Positions 40,983 through 49,981 of a DNA stretch of 64,000 nucleotides are shown here, in pieces. The stretch is from Nonomuraea guangzhouensis (lineage in GTDB: Bacteria; Actinomycetota; Actinomycetes; Streptosporangiales; Streptosporangiaceae). Made by a program: the position numbers and the translations under genes. The stretch lies in the NCBI RefSeq assembly GCF_019396345.1, contig NZ_JAHKRM010000034.1, forward strand, positions 62,001 to 126,000. Direction: 5' to 3'. Below the pieces are notes generated by a model. That model did no database searches. It was not told the origin of the DNA and worked only from the letters and a program-made list of their open reading frames with translations. Each line of letters opens with the position of its first letter. Position 1 is the stretch's first letter.

Positions 40983-42008
40983 ATGACCGTGCACATGCCG
41001 AACTTCCTGGTCGTAGGCGTCCCCAAGGCGGGAACGACAGCCCTGCACGCCGCGCTCCAGCGGCATCCACAGCTCTACCTGCCTCAGGTCAAGGAGCCCA
41101 AGTACTTCCTCACCGACGGCCCGCCACCCACCAGAGGCGGGCCGGGCGACCTGAAGACGTACCGCGAGCACGTCTGGCGCCGCGCGGACTACGAGGCGCT
41201 GTTCGCCCCGGCGCCCGCGGGCAGTCTGACCGGCGAGTGCACACCCTTCTACCTGTACGACCGCGACGCGCAACGCCGCATCAAGGCGGCCATCCCCGAC
41301 GCCAGGCTCATCGTGATCGTGCGTGACCCGGTCGAGCGCGCTCACTCCAACTGGACCCACCTGTGGTCGGCCGGGCTCGAACCGATCGGCGACGTGGTGC
41401 GTGCCTGCGAGGAGGAGGGCCGGCGGATCGCCGCCGGGTGGGCGCACTTCTGGCACTACGTGGCACTCGGCCGGTACGGCGAGCAGCTCGCCGACCTGTA
41501 CGAGCTGTTCCCGCGCGAGCAGGTGCTGGTCTTCCGCTACCGGGACCTCGTCGACCGGCCGGCCGAAACGCTCGACCGGATCTGCGGGTTCCTCGGGGTG
41601 GAGCAGGGGCTGCTGACCGAGACGCCGAGGGAGAACGTCACGGCGCATCCCGACGCCAGCCCGCGGCACGCGCTGCTGTCCACGGCCCGGCGGCTCCTGC
41701 CCGGGGCCCTGGCCGATCCCGTCGAGCAGCTGCTCCAGCGGCGGGCCGCCCCTCGCCGCCCCCTGACCTGGGAGCAGCGGAGTCAGCTCATTCCGTACTT
41801 CACCGAGGACATCCGGCTCCTGCAGCGGGTCACCGGCGAGGACTTCGGCGACTGGCTCCGGCCCCGGGAGCGTTCGGGCGGCCTGGTCGGCGCGCGGCCG
41901 CCCGGCCAGCGGCAGTCCAGGAACGGCCGCCCAGCCCGCCCTGACCAGCCGAGACCTGACCAGCCAAGACCTGAGCAGGCCAGCCCTGAGCAGCTCAGCC
42001 CGCCCTGA
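40983..42008 (+). CDS. Sulfotransferase family protein
   Basis: A 341-aa PAPS-dependent transferase. The 5' phosphosulfate loop FLVVGVPKAGTTALHAAL and the 3' phosphate loop LIVIVRDPVERAHSNW (Arg and Ser) are intact, and YFLTDGP is typical of heparan/GlcNAc-type relatives. The last 40 residues are a disordered Pro/Gln/Arg repeat (RPDQPRPDQPRPEQ). TTGGAGGG precedes the ATG, and the upstream spacer is AT-rich. Likely acceptors are polysaccharides or secondary metabolites. Confidence 0.9.
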   Translation: MTVHMPNFLVVGVPKAGTTALHAALQRHPQLYLPQVKEPKYFLTDGPPPTRGGPGDLKTYREHVWRRADYEALFAPAPAGSLTGECTPFYLYDRDAQRRIKAAIPDARLIVIVRDPVERAHSNWTHLWSAGLEPIGDVVRACEEEGRRIAAGWAHFWHYVALGRYGEQLADLYELFPREQVLVFRYRDLVDRPAETLDRICGFLGVEQGLLTETPRENVTAHPDASPRHALLSTARRLLPGALADPVEQLLQRRAAPRRPLTWEQRSQLIPYFTEDIRLLQRVTGEDFGDWLRPRERSGGLVGARPPGQRQSRNGRPARPDQPRPDQPRPEQASPEQLSPP

Positions 42009-42914
42009 TCAGCGCAGCTCGGTGCGCAGCTCGTGGGCCCCGTCGGCGCGGGTGTACTCGTAGTAGAGCCGGATCCGGCCGTCCGGCAGGTCGACGATGT
42101 CGAGGTAACGCAGTCCGCCGCCCCGGTGCGGCGACATGGCCGCCGGGGCGGTCCCCAGCGGGGTCAGGTCGCCGGGGTCAGAGCCCTCGGCGATCCCGGT
42201 GCGCTCCTCGTAGTTCTCGGCCGCGCTGGCCCGGCCGTCGTAGAAGGCCAGCACCCGGTCGCCGGCGAAACGCACCGAGCTGATCCGTACGCCACGCCCG
42301 TCCCACAGCCCCGGCCGCCCGCTCAACGCCGTGCCCTGCCAGGTCCACTCCAGGCCGTCGGTGCTGGTGGCGTAGTCGGTCACCATCCGGTCGGCCTCGT
42401 CGGCGTCGGCCAGCGGATGGCAGGAGGCCCACAGATGCCACTTCCCGTCCCGCCGTACGATCACCGGGTCCTTCACGCCGGTCTTGGGGTCGCCGGGCAG
42501 GACGGTGTCGCGTGAGCGCGGGTCGAACCCGGCGGGGTCGTCGCTCTCCAGCACCTCCACCCGCCAGTGCTTGGTCCCAGGGGTGGCGCAGCTCAGGTAG
42601 AGCCGCCAGCGGCCCTCGTCCGTACGCACCAGGGTCGGCCGTTCCAGGGACTCGGCGGCCATCTCCTCGCGGGTGATGGTCGTCAGGGTCTCGAACCGCT
42701 CACCGTCGACCGAACGGGCGACCACCACCGCGTAGCCGCGTCCCTGTCCGACCGGGCGACGCAGCCGATAGGCGAGATAGATCAGCCCGTCGGCCGCGAC
42801 CGCGCTGGGCCCGCCGGCCCAGTGCCCCTCGCCCGCGATCGGTGGCAGGACCGCGACCGTCGCGCGGTCAGGGTCGGGGAGCAGGGCTGCGTGAACGTCC
42901 ATGTCGGTCGGCAT
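42009..42914 (-). CDS. Five-bladed beta-propeller (GH43/GH32-like) protein
   Basis: A 301-aa cytoplasmic propeller protein without a signal peptide. Blades with repeated Trp/Tyr strands are seen, such as LIYLAYRLRRPVG, RWRLYLSCATPG, KDPVIVRRDGKWHLWA and VLAFYDGRASAAENY. The KDPVIVRRDGKW segment recalls the catalytic Asp and general-acid strands of five-bladed glycosidases. Specific activity is unknown. Its stop codon abuts the sulfotransferase stop. ATG 42914 is chosen over an upstream frame extension to 42950. Confidence 0.75.
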   Translation of the reverse strand: MPTDMDVHAALLPDPDRATVAVLPPIAGEGHWAGGPSAVAADGLIYLAYRLRRPVGQGRGYAVVVARSVDGERFETLTTITREEMAAESLERPTLVRTDEGRWRLYLSCATPGTKHWRVEVLESDDPAGFDPRSRDTVLPGDPKTGVKDPVIVRRDGKWHLWASCHPLADADEADRMVTDYATSTDGLEWTWQGTALSGRPGLWDGRGVRISSVRFAGDRVLAFYDGRASAAENYEERTGIAEGSDPGDLTPLGTAPAAMSPHRGGGLRYLDIVDLPDGRIRLYYEYTRADGAHELRTELR

Positions 42915-43175
42915 GGAGTCGAGGCTAGGCCACGGCGTGGAGCTGGACACGGATGCACACCTTCCCTTTGCATTCCCTTATTCCTACCTAAATGGTCTGA
43001 ATACTACACGGCCCCGCGAGCGGAACGCGGGTCCCCATGAATCGGCAAGGGAAGTGACCTGGTCGTCCGCATTCCTCCATCGACGTGGTCACTATGTGCA
43101 TTGGGCGCTTACTCCGTGTCATTGACGGCGATACCTAACGCATTACGCCCAACTGCCGAGACGGGGGCCGTGGAC
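42915..43175. promoter_or_regulatory. Divergent promoter region of the hydrogenase operon
   Basis: A 261-bp spacer with AT-rich sequence (TTCCCTTATTCCTACCTAAATG near 42975-43000) between the propeller gene and hhyS. It must carry the promoter of the large hydrogenase operon. No operator is claimed. Confidence 0.4.
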
Positions 43176-44237
43176 ATGAGCGAAACCACGACGGACGCCG
43201 CTGTGGACGAGGTGCACATTCTGTGGACCTCGGAGGGCATGAGCTGCGACGGCGACACGGTCTCGATCACGGCGGCTTCCCAGCCGAGCCTTGAAGAGGT
43301 GCTGCTCGGCCTGGTGCCCGGACTGCCGAAGGTGACGTTGCACAACAAGGTGCTGGCGGCGGAGACGGGCAGCGACTTCATGGCCGCCTTCCACCAGGCC
43401 GCGGAGGGCGGCCTGCGCCCGTTCGTCTTCGTCGTCGAGGGGTCGATCCCCAACGAGAAGATCAACGGCGAGGGTTACTGGACGTCGATGGGGAACGACC
43501 CGGTGACCGGGCAGCCGATCACCGTCAACCAGTGGATCGACCGGCTCGCGCCGCAGGCGTGGGCGGTGGTCGCGATAGGCACCTGCGCGACGTACGGCGG
43601 CATCCACGCCATGGCCGGGAACCCGACGGGCAGCATGGGACTCGGCGACTACCTGGGCCACGACTTCCGCTCGGCCGGTGGGCTGCCCATCATCAACGTG
43701 CCGGGCTGCCCGGTGCAGCCCGACAACTTCATGGAGACCCTGACCTGGCTGCTGTATCAGGCCGCGGGGCTGGCGCCCATGATCCCCCTCGACAAGCAGC
43801 TGCGGCCGACCTGGTTGTTCGGCAAGACGGTGCACGAGGGGTGCGACCGCGCCGGCTACTACGAGCAGGGCGACTTCGCCCAGGACTACAACTCGCCCAA
43901 GTGCCAGGTCAAGATCGGCTGCTGGGGTCCGGTGGTCAACTGCAACGTCCCCAAGCGCGGCTGGATGGGTGGGATCGGCGGCTGCCCCAACGTGGGCGGC
44001 ATCTGCATCGGCTGCACGATGCCCGGGTTCCCCGACAAGTTCATGCCGTTCATGGACCAGCCACCCGGTGCGCTCGTCTCCTCCACCGCCACCGGCGCGT
44101 ACGGATCGCTCATCCGCAAACTGCGCGGCATCACCAACAGGACGGTCAACAAGGAGCCGAAGTGGCGGCACAACGAGCCTGAGTTGACGAGTGGCTACAG
44201 CCGGAACGGCGCTAGGCGAGAGGGAACGACGCGGTGA
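43176..44237 (+). CDS. hhyS: [NiFe]-hydrogenase small subunit, group 1h (group 5)
   Basis: A 353-aa electron-transfer subunit of the high-affinity, oxygen-tolerant hydrogenase that scavenges atmospheric H2. The first motif is SEGMSCDGD: Cys24 followed by Asp27, where other groups have Cys. An Asp-ligated proximal [4Fe-4S] cluster is known for group 1h. Further ligand regions are GTCATYGG, VPGCPVQPDNF, HEGCDRAG and the GCPNVGGICIGCTMPGFPDK cluster segment. No Tat signal is present, unlike most group 1 enzymes. Overlap with hhyL is ATGA-type (GTGA). Confidence 0.96.
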   Translation: MSETTTDAAVDEVHILWTSEGMSCDGDTVSITAASQPSLEEVLLGLVPGLPKVTLHNKVLAAETGSDFMAAFHQAAEGGLRPFVFVVEGSIPNEKINGEGYWTSMGNDPVTGQPITVNQWIDRLAPQAWAVVAIGTCATYGGIHAMAGNPTGSMGLGDYLGHDFRSAGGLPIINVPGCPVQPDNFMETLTWLLYQAAGLAPMIPLDKQLRPTWLFGKTVHEGCDRAGYYEQGDFAQDYNSPKCQVKIGCWGPVVNCNVPKRGWMGGIGGCPNVGGICIGCTMPGFPDKFMPFMDQPPGALVSSTATGAYGSLIRKLRGITNRTVNKEPKWRHNEPELTSGYSRNGARREGTTR

Positions 44238-46027
44238 CCATCCGATCCAAGGAGGCTCAGGAGACTCGGCAACTGGTCGAGATGTCCTGGGACCCCATCA
44301 CCCGCATCATCGGCAACCTGGGGATCTACACGAAGATCGACTTCAATAACAACGAGGTCGTCGAGTGTAAGAGCACCTCTTCGTTGTTCCGGGGCTACAG
44401 CGTGTTCATGCGCGGCAAGGACCCGCGGGACTCGCACTTCATCACCAGCCGTATCTGCGGCATCTGCGGCGACAACCACGCGACCTGCTCGGTCTACGCG
44501 CAGAACATGGCGTACGGCATCAAGACCCCACCTCTGGGCGAGTGGATCATCAATCTCGGCGAGGCGGCCGAGTACATGTTCGACCACACGCTGTTCCAGG
44601 ACAACCTGGTGTTCGTCGACTACTGCGAGCAGATCGTCAAGGAGACCAACCCCAGCCTGCTGCGCAGGGCGGAGACCACGGAGGCGCCGCACGCCGACGT
44701 CCACGGATACCGGACGATCGCCGACATCATGCGGGCGTTCAACCCGTTCACCGGCGCGATGTACCGCGAGGCGTTGCAGGTGAGCCGGGTCACCAGGGAG
44801 ATGTTCTGCCTGATGGAGGGGCGGCACGTACATCCCTCGACGATCTATCCGGGTGGCGTGGGCACGGTGGCGACACCCCAGCTGTTCACCGACTACCTGT
44901 CCCGGCTGCTCAGGGTCCTTGACTTCATCAAGAAGGTCGTGCCGGTCAACGACGACCTGTTCGACTTCTTCTACGAGGCGCTGCCCGGGTACGAGGAGGT
45001 CGGCCGGCGGCGGATCATGCTGGGCTGCTGGGGTTCCTTCCAGGACCCGGCCGTCGTCGACTACGACTACCGGACGATGGGCGAGTGGGGCCGGGGCATG
45101 TTCGTCACCCCGGGCATCGTCCTGGACGGCGAACTGCGTACCACGAGCCTGGTGGACATCAACCTCGGCCTCCGGATCCTGCTGGGCAGCTCGTTCTACG
45201 ACGACTGGCAGAACGAGGAGATGTTCGTCACCCACGACCCGCTCGGCAACCCGGTGGACCGGCGTCATCCGTGGAACCAGACGACGCTGCCGAAACCGCA
45301 GAAGCGGAACCTGACGGACGGCAACTACAGCTGGGTCATGAGCCCCCGCTGGTACGACGACCGCACCGGCGATCACCTCGCGCTGGACACCGGCGGCGGC
45401 GCGCTCGCCCGGCTCTGGACGACGGCGCTGGCCGGCATCGTCGACACCGGATTCGTCAAGGCGACCGGTCACAGCGTGGAGATCAACCTGCCCAAGAGCA
45501 CGCTGCTGCCGGAGATGAGGTTCGAGTGGAAGGTGCCCCAGTGGTCCAACACCATCGAGCGCAACCGGGCCCGCATCTACTTCATCGCCTACTCCGCCGC
45601 GATGGCCTTCCACTTCCTGGACAAGGCGATGGCCGAGGTACGGGCCGGCCGGACGAAGGTCTTCACCGACTTCGACGTGCCCGATGAGGCGATCGGCTGC
45701 GGCTTCCACGAGGCGGTGCGCGGGGTCCTGTCCCACCACATGGTGATCCGCGACGGCAAGATCGCCAACTACCACCCGTACCCGCCCACGCCGTGGAACG
45801 CGAGCCCGCGCGACACCTACGGCACTCCCGGCCCGTACGAGGACGCCGTGCAGGGGATGCACATCTTCGAGGAGAACGGCCCGGAGAACTTCAAGGGCAT
45901 CGACATCATGCGTACGGTACGCAGCTTCGACCCCTGCCTCCCGTGCGGTGTCCACATGTACCTCGGCGACGGGAAGGTGCTCAAGCAGGTGCACTCCCCG
46001 ACGCTGGGCACGAGCGTCTCCGGATAG
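44234..46027 (+). CDS. hhyL: [NiFe]-hydrogenase large subunit, group 1h (group 5)
   Basis: The 597-aa catalytic subunit. The L1 motif RICGICGDNHATC (73-85) and L2 motif DPCLPCGVH (566-574) give the four Cys that hold the Ni-Fe centre. After His574 a 23-residue C-terminal peptide follows, the expected substrate of the maturation protease encoded at 49148. The subunit ends QVHSPTLGTSVSG. Length and motifs fit the actinobacterial high-affinity branch. Confidence 0.97.
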   Translation: MTIRSKEAQETRQLVEMSWDPITRIIGNLGIYTKIDFNNNEVVECKSTSSLFRGYSVFMRGKDPRDSHFITSRICGICGDNHATCSVYAQNMAYGIKTPPLGEWIINLGEAAEYMFDHTLFQDNLVFVDYCEQIVKETNPSLLRRAETTEAPHADVHGYRTIADIMRAFNPFTGAMYREALQVSRVTREMFCLMEGRHVHPSTIYPGGVGTVATPQLFTDYLSRLLRVLDFIKKVVPVNDDLFDFFYEALPGYEEVGRRRIMLGCWGSFQDPAVVDYDYRTMGEWGRGMFVTPGIVLDGELRTTSLVDINLGLRILLGSSFYDDWQNEEMFVTHDPLGNPVDRRHPWNQTTLPKPQKRNLTDGNYSWVMSPRWYDDRTGDHLALDTGGGALARLWTTALAGIVDTGFVKATGHSVEINLPKSTLLPEMRFEWKVPQWSNTIERNRARIYFIAYSAAMAFHFLDKAMAEVRAGRTKVFTDFDVPDEAIGCGFHEAVRGVLSHHMVIRDGKIANYHPYPPTPWNASPRDTYGTPGPYEDAVQGMHIFEENGPENFKGIDIMRTVRSFDPCLPCGVHMYLGDGKVLKQVHSPTLGTSVSG

Positions 46028-46036
46028 GGGCGGGCG

Positions 46037-46552
46037 ATGTCACTGACCGACCGCGCGGCCGCCGAGCGGGTGGCCCGGGTCGACGCCCTGCTGGACAGCG
46101 TCGAGTCGCTGCCCGATCCCGGGCTCACCGTCGATGCGCTCCAGGCGATGCTCGACCTGTACGGCGAGGCTCTCGCCCGGATCCTCGCGATCGGCGGGGA
46201 CGCGCTGGGGCCCGCGCTGGTCGAGGACGAACTGGTCGCCTACCTGCTGTTGCTGCACGGCCTGCATCCGCTGGAGGTGTCCGTCCGGGTCGAGCAGGCG
46301 GTGAGCCGCGTACGGTCCCGGCTCGGTGGCTCGGCCGTCGAGGCGGTGACCGTGGCGGACGGTGTGGCGAGGGTGCGGCTCCGGCGCGGTCGCGGTGGCT
46401 GCGGTGGCGCGGCCGATCCGTCGGCCCTGCTGGAGGAGGCGATCCGGAACGCCGCCCCGGAGCTCGACCGGGTGGAGATCGAGGAGCTCGGCCCGCCCCC
46501 GGTCCTGATCACCATCGACGCCCTGCGCCGCCCGGGCGCACGGACGTCGTGA
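46037..46552 (+). CDS. NifU-domain-like hydrogenase accessory protein
   Basis: A 171-aa protein in the accessory block. The C-terminal half resembles the NifU/NFU Fe-S scaffold fold (VEAVTVADGVARVRLRRGRG, ALLEEAIRNAAPELDRVEIEE). The expected CxxC is reduced to a single Cys122 in RGRGGCGGA, and it is the only Cys in the protein. It may bridge clusters as a dimer or have lost that role. The GTG of the next reading frame overlaps its stop; the real start of the next gene is 12 nt later. Confidence 0.75.
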   Translation: MSLTDRAAAERVARVDALLDSVESLPDPGLTVDALQAMLDLYGEALARILAIGGDALGPALVEDELVAYLLLLHGLHPLEVSVRVEQAVSRVRSRLGGSAVEAVTVADGVARVRLRRGRGGCGGAADPSALLEEAIRNAAPELDRVEIEELGPPPVLITIDALRRPGARTS

Positions 46553-46563
46553 GGGAGCGCGGC

Positions 46564-47283
46564 ATGGCGCGAGGGGGCCTGCGCGGCTTCCTCGACCGAT
46601 CGGCCCGGGACGACGCCGACCGAGCGGCCGAGCAGTCTCCGGGGGACCGGGGCGACGCCGACCGAGCGGCCGAACGGTCGGACCGGGACGACGGTTCGTG
46701 CCGGTGCGAGCTGTGCGCCGCGCCCATCCCGGCCGAGCACCGGCACCTGCTCGAACTGGCGGTCCGCGAACCACGTTGTGCCTGCCGGCCGTGTGCCCTG
46801 CTCTTCGACCACCCACCGGCGCAGGACGACCACTACCGCCTGGTGCCCGACCGCCGGTGGTACCTGCCGGACTTCGCCCTCGACGACACCACCTGGCAGG
46901 CCCTGGAGATCCCCGTACAGATGGCGTTCGCCTGCCGCGACACGTCCGAAGGGCGGACCGTGATCCGGTACCCCGGCCCGGCCGGAGCGGTCGAGGCTGC
47001 GACCGCCCCGGCCGCCTGGGCCTCGGTGGAAGCGGCCAACCCCGTGCTGCGGCAGCTGGCCCCCGACGTGGAGGCGCTCCTGGTCAACCGGACCGGCGGC
47101 GCGCGAGACCACTGGCTCGTGCCGATCGACGACTGCTTCGCCCTCGTCGCCGTGCTCAGGTCCCGGTGGAAGGGCCTGGCCGGCGGCCAGGACGTCTGGA
47201 ACGGGGTCGGCGCCTTCTTCACCGAACTGCGGAGCCGGGCCAAGCCCGTGCCCGCGGACCTGTCGAAAGGAGTTCCACGATGA
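46564..47283 (+). CDS. DUF5947 hydrogenase-cluster protein
   Basis: A 239-aa protein of the DUF5947 family, found beside group 1h hydrogenases. The N-terminus is a charged, repetitive Asp/Arg/Ala segment (1-45). A zinc-finger-like set of cysteines follows (SCRCELC, then RCACRPC). The conserved central block is YRLVPDRRWYLPDFALDD and the tail is VWNGVGAFFTEL. ATG 46564 has AGGGAG 6 nt upstream. It is coupled to the next gene by ATGA. Its function is not established. Confidence 0.85.
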   Translation: MARGGLRGFLDRSARDDADRAAEQSPGDRGDADRAAERSDRDDGSCRCELCAAPIPAEHRHLLELAVREPRCACRPCALLFDHPPAQDDHYRLVPDRRWYLPDFALDDTTWQALEIPVQMAFACRDTSEGRTVIRYPGPAGAVEAATAPAAWASVEAANPVLRQLAPDVEALLVNRTGGARDHWLVPIDDCFALVAVLRSRWKGLAGGQDVWNGVGAFFTELRSRAKPVPADLSKGVPR

Positions 47284-47492
47284 CCGGCGACATCAAGGTG
47301 GGCCGCCCCCAAGTGCGGCCCGACGCGCCCGCGCACCTGAAGGGCGTCCACGAGGGGAACGCGCTCGGCAACTACGAACGGCAACCGGGCCACCTGCCCG
47401 GAGGCTTCTCGACGGCGGCGCGATCCACCGGCATCAACCCGCGGGACCGCGACCCGATCGACCCGGCCATGCCCAACCTCTCCCCGGCATGA
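47280..47492 (+). CDS. Small hydrogenase-cluster protein (70 aa)
   Basis: A polar 70-aa protein without Cys or membrane helix (IKVGRPQVRPDAPAHLKGVH, NPRDRDPIDPAMPNLSPA). It starts inside the stop codon of the DUF5947 gene. Its composition (Gly, Pro, Arg, Asp) suggests an extended peptide. Short proteins of this sort recur in the same position of actinobacterial group 1h loci. Role unknown. Confidence 0.75.
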   Translation: MTGDIKVGRPQVRPDAPAHLKGVHEGNALGNYERQPGHLPGGFSTAARSTGINPRDRDPIDPAMPNLSPA

Positions 47493-47520
47493 GGCCGGGA
47501 CCGGGCAGCAGGGGAGCTTC

Positions 47521-48165
47521 ATGAAGCCGCCGGAGCTGAGGTTCGCGGTCGAGAAGGCCGAGGCGGTGGACTTCGCCGCCGTGCCCATGGTGCGGTTCAC
47601 GCTGCGGATCGACGGCACCGGCGCGCCGCCGGTCCGGAGCCTCGCGCTGGACACCCAGATCCGCATCGCCGACGCGCGGCGCCGCCACGACCCGCCGACC
47701 CGGCGGCGGCTCACCGAGCTGTTCGGCGCGCCCGAGGAGTGGGGGCGGGCGTCGAGGAGCCTGCTGTGGGCGCGGGTGGTGACGCAAGTACCCGGGTTCG
47801 ACGGGGGCACGATCACGAGCATCGACGTGAGCTGCACCTATGACTTCGAGGTGGCGGTCGCCAAGTACTTCCACACCCTGCCGGACGGCGAGGTCCCGCT
47901 GGACTTCCTGTTCAGCGGGACGATCTTCTACGCCGACGCCGGCCTGCTCCGGGTGGCCCGGATCCCCTGGGACACCGACGCCGCGTTCCGGATGCCGGTC
48001 CAGGTCTGGAAGGACGTCATGGACCACTACTTCCCGCGCAGCGCCTGGCTCCGGCTGGACCGCGAGGCGTTCGACCGGCTGTACGACTACAAGATCCAGC
48101 ACACGTTGACGACCTGGGAAGACGTCGTGGGGAAACTGCTGGCGAGCGAACCGGGCGGTGGCTGA
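47521..48165 (+). CDS. DUF6084 hydrogenase-cluster protein
   Basis: A 214-aa protein of the DUF6084 type: PELRFAVEKAEAVDFAAVPM at the start, LWARVVTQVPGF in the middle, and WKDVMDHYFPRSAWLRLDRE and FDRLYDYKIQH near the end. No motif reveals an activity. Conservation in group 1h loci suggests a part in assembly or membrane association. AGCAGGGGAGC precedes the ATG. It lies 3 bp before the next gene. Confidence 0.85.
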   Translation: MKPPELRFAVEKAEAVDFAAVPMVRFTLRIDGTGAPPVRSLALDTQIRIADARRRHDPPTRRRLTELFGAPEEWGRASRSLLWARVVTQVPGFDGGTITSIDVSCTYDFEVAVAKYFHTLPDGEVPLDFLFSGTIFYADAGLLRVARIPWDTDAAFRMPVQVWKDVMDHYFPRSAWLRLDREAFDRLYDYKIQHTLTTWEDVVGKLLASEPGGG

Positions 48166-48168
48166 CGG

Positions 48169-49164
48169 ATGGACCCGGTGACACAGATCGCGCGCGCGGT
48201 GCTGTACGAGGGCTACCTGCTGTGGCCGTACCGCCGCTCGGCGCTCAAGAACGCGCAGCGCTGGACCCTGGGCGGCGTCTACCCGGAGCGGTGCGGCGAG
48301 ACGGGCGACCCCTCGCTGATGCGTACGCAGGTCCTGATCGAGGCGGACCCGGTCGACACCGTCGACGTCCGGGTGTGCTTCCTGCACGCGGTCACCCGCG
48401 AGGTGGCCGGCGCGGACCTCGTTCCGGTCCCGGAGCTGGTGGCCGGGGGTGAGCGCCACGTGGCCAGGGAGGAGGCGGCCGAGCGGGAGGTCGCCGCGTT
48501 CGGGCTCGACCTCGCGGGGCTCGTCCAGCAGCCGGCCCTGGTGGACATCGACATAGCCGAGGGCTCGGACGTCGAATGGCTGCTCGGCCCCGACGGCCGG
48601 CGCGTCGGCGCGCTTTCGCGTAGCTGGCAGGCGTTGCGCGGGCGGATCGAGATCAGGGCAGAACGCCCGCGGCCCGGCGTCTTCCGGATCACCGTCGAGG
48701 TCGGCAACACGACCGGCTGGGCGGGCGGGAGCCGTACCGAGGCGCTGAAACACACCTTCCTGTCCGCGCACCTGGTCCTGCACGCGCCGCGCGGGCGGTT
48801 CGTCTCCCTGACGGACCCGCCGGAGGAACTGCGGCCCCTGGCGGACGGCTGCGAGAACGCCGGCGCCTGGCCGGTCATGGTGGGCGAGGAGGGCGAGCGG
48901 CACACGATGCTCGCGGCGCCGATCATCCTCTACGACTACCCCCGGATCTCCCCGGAGAGTCCGGGCGACCTCTTCGACGCCACCGAGATCGACCAGTTGC
49001 TGACCCTGAGCGTGCTCGCCCTGACCGAGGAGGAGCAGCGGGAGATCCGCGACGGCGATCCTCGGGCGCGGGAGATCCTCGACCGCTGCGTCTCGCTCTC
49101 ACCCGATCGGCTCATGCGGCTGCACGGCACCCTACGGAAGGAAGGTCATGACGGCGACGGATGA
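48169..49164 (+). CDS. Conserved hydrogenase-cluster protein (331 aa)
   Basis: A 331-aa soluble protein recurring in actinobacterial group 1h loci. It starts VTQIARAVLYEGYLLWPYRR, contains QRWTLGGVYPERCGE, and has a beta-rich central part (HLVLHAPRGRFVSLTDPPEE). The last 90 residues are helical with LFDATEIDQLLTLSVLALTEEE. Three Cys are scattered. It overlaps the protease gene by 17 bp. No function is known. Confidence 0.85.
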   Translation: MDPVTQIARAVLYEGYLLWPYRRSALKNAQRWTLGGVYPERCGETGDPSLMRTQVLIEADPVDTVDVRVCFLHAVTREVAGADLVPVPELVAGGERHVAREEAAEREVAAFGLDLAGLVQQPALVDIDIAEGSDVEWLLGPDGRRVGALSRSWQALRGRIEIRAERPRPGVFRITVEVGNTTGWAGGSRTEALKHTFLSAHLVLHAPRGRFVSLTDPPEELRPLADGCENAGAWPVMVGEEGERHTMLAAPIILYDYPRISPESPGDLFDATEIDQLLTLSVLALTEEEQREIRDGDPRAREILDRCVSLSPDRLMRLHGTLRKEGHDGDG

Positions 49165-49930
49165 CTTCTGGGCCCGGATGGAACGACGGGGACCGGACAC
49201 CGTGATCGTGGACGGCACGACGCTCGGCGCGGGCAGCCGGGTGCGCCTGCGCCCGCGATCGCGGGCGGACGTCTTCGACCTCGCCCTGGACGGCCGGGTC
49301 GCCGTCGTCGAGAGCGTCGAGCAGGACGAGGCGGGCGGCATCCATCTGGCCGTCGTCCTTGAGGACGATCCGGGCCGCGACCTGGGAGAGGCGAAGCTGC
49401 CCGGACACCGGTTCTTCTACTCCGCCGAGGAGGTGGAGCCGATCGTGGCCGACAGCCGGACCGCACGCGTCCTGGTCGCCGGCATCGGCAACATCTTCCT
49501 CGGCGACGACGGCTTCGGCGTCGAGGTGGCGCGGCGGCTGTCGGCCGAGCCGCTGCCTCCCGGGGTGGACGTGGTGGACTTCGGGATCCGCGGCATGGAC
49601 CTGGCCTACGCCCTGCAACGCGACTACGACCTGGTGATCTTCGTGGACGCCGCGCCCCGCGGCCACGCTCCCGGCACGCTGACCGTGCTCGAACCGGCGG
49701 AGCCGGAGGCGGGCGTGCCCATGGAGACCCACGGCATGGACCCGGTACGCGTGCTCCGGCTGGCCGCCGAGCTGGGCCGGATACCGCCACGGGTGCTCGT
49801 CGTCGCCTGCGAACCGGCGACGGTGATGACCGGGGCGCCGGACGAGGATGTGCGGGTCGAACTGAGCGAGCCGGTACGCGCGGCCCTCGGCCCGGCCCTG
49901 GAGACGGTCCGGTCCCTTGTCGAGACTTGA
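49148..49930 (+). CDS. Hydrogenase maturation protease with N-terminal extension
   Basis: A 260-aa protein. Residues 1-105 are an extra domain not found in classical HybD/HyaD (~160 aa) proteases. Residues 107-260 are the M52 protease: AGIGNIFLGDDGFGVEV with the metal-binding Asp, the DFGIRGMDLAY loop, and VDAAPRGHAPGTL. It should cut the 23-residue tail of HhyL after nickel insertion. It starts within the upstream gene's last 17 bp. Confidence 0.9.
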   Translation: MTATDDFWARMERRGPDTVIVDGTTLGAGSRVRLRPRSRADVFDLALDGRVAVVESVEQDEAGGIHLAVVLEDDPGRDLGEAKLPGHRFFYSAEEVEPIVADSRTARVLVAGIGNIFLGDDGFGVEVARRLSAEPLPPGVDVVDFGIRGMDLAYALQRDYDLVIFVDAAPRGHAPGTLTVLEPAEPEAGVPMETHGMDPVRVLRLAAELGRIPPRVLVVACEPATVMTGAPDEDVRVELSEPVRAALGPALETVRSLVET

Positions 49931-49981
49931 TCGAAGTAATCGACGGATCGGGGTTCCGGAAAACCGAGGAGGTGGAAACGG

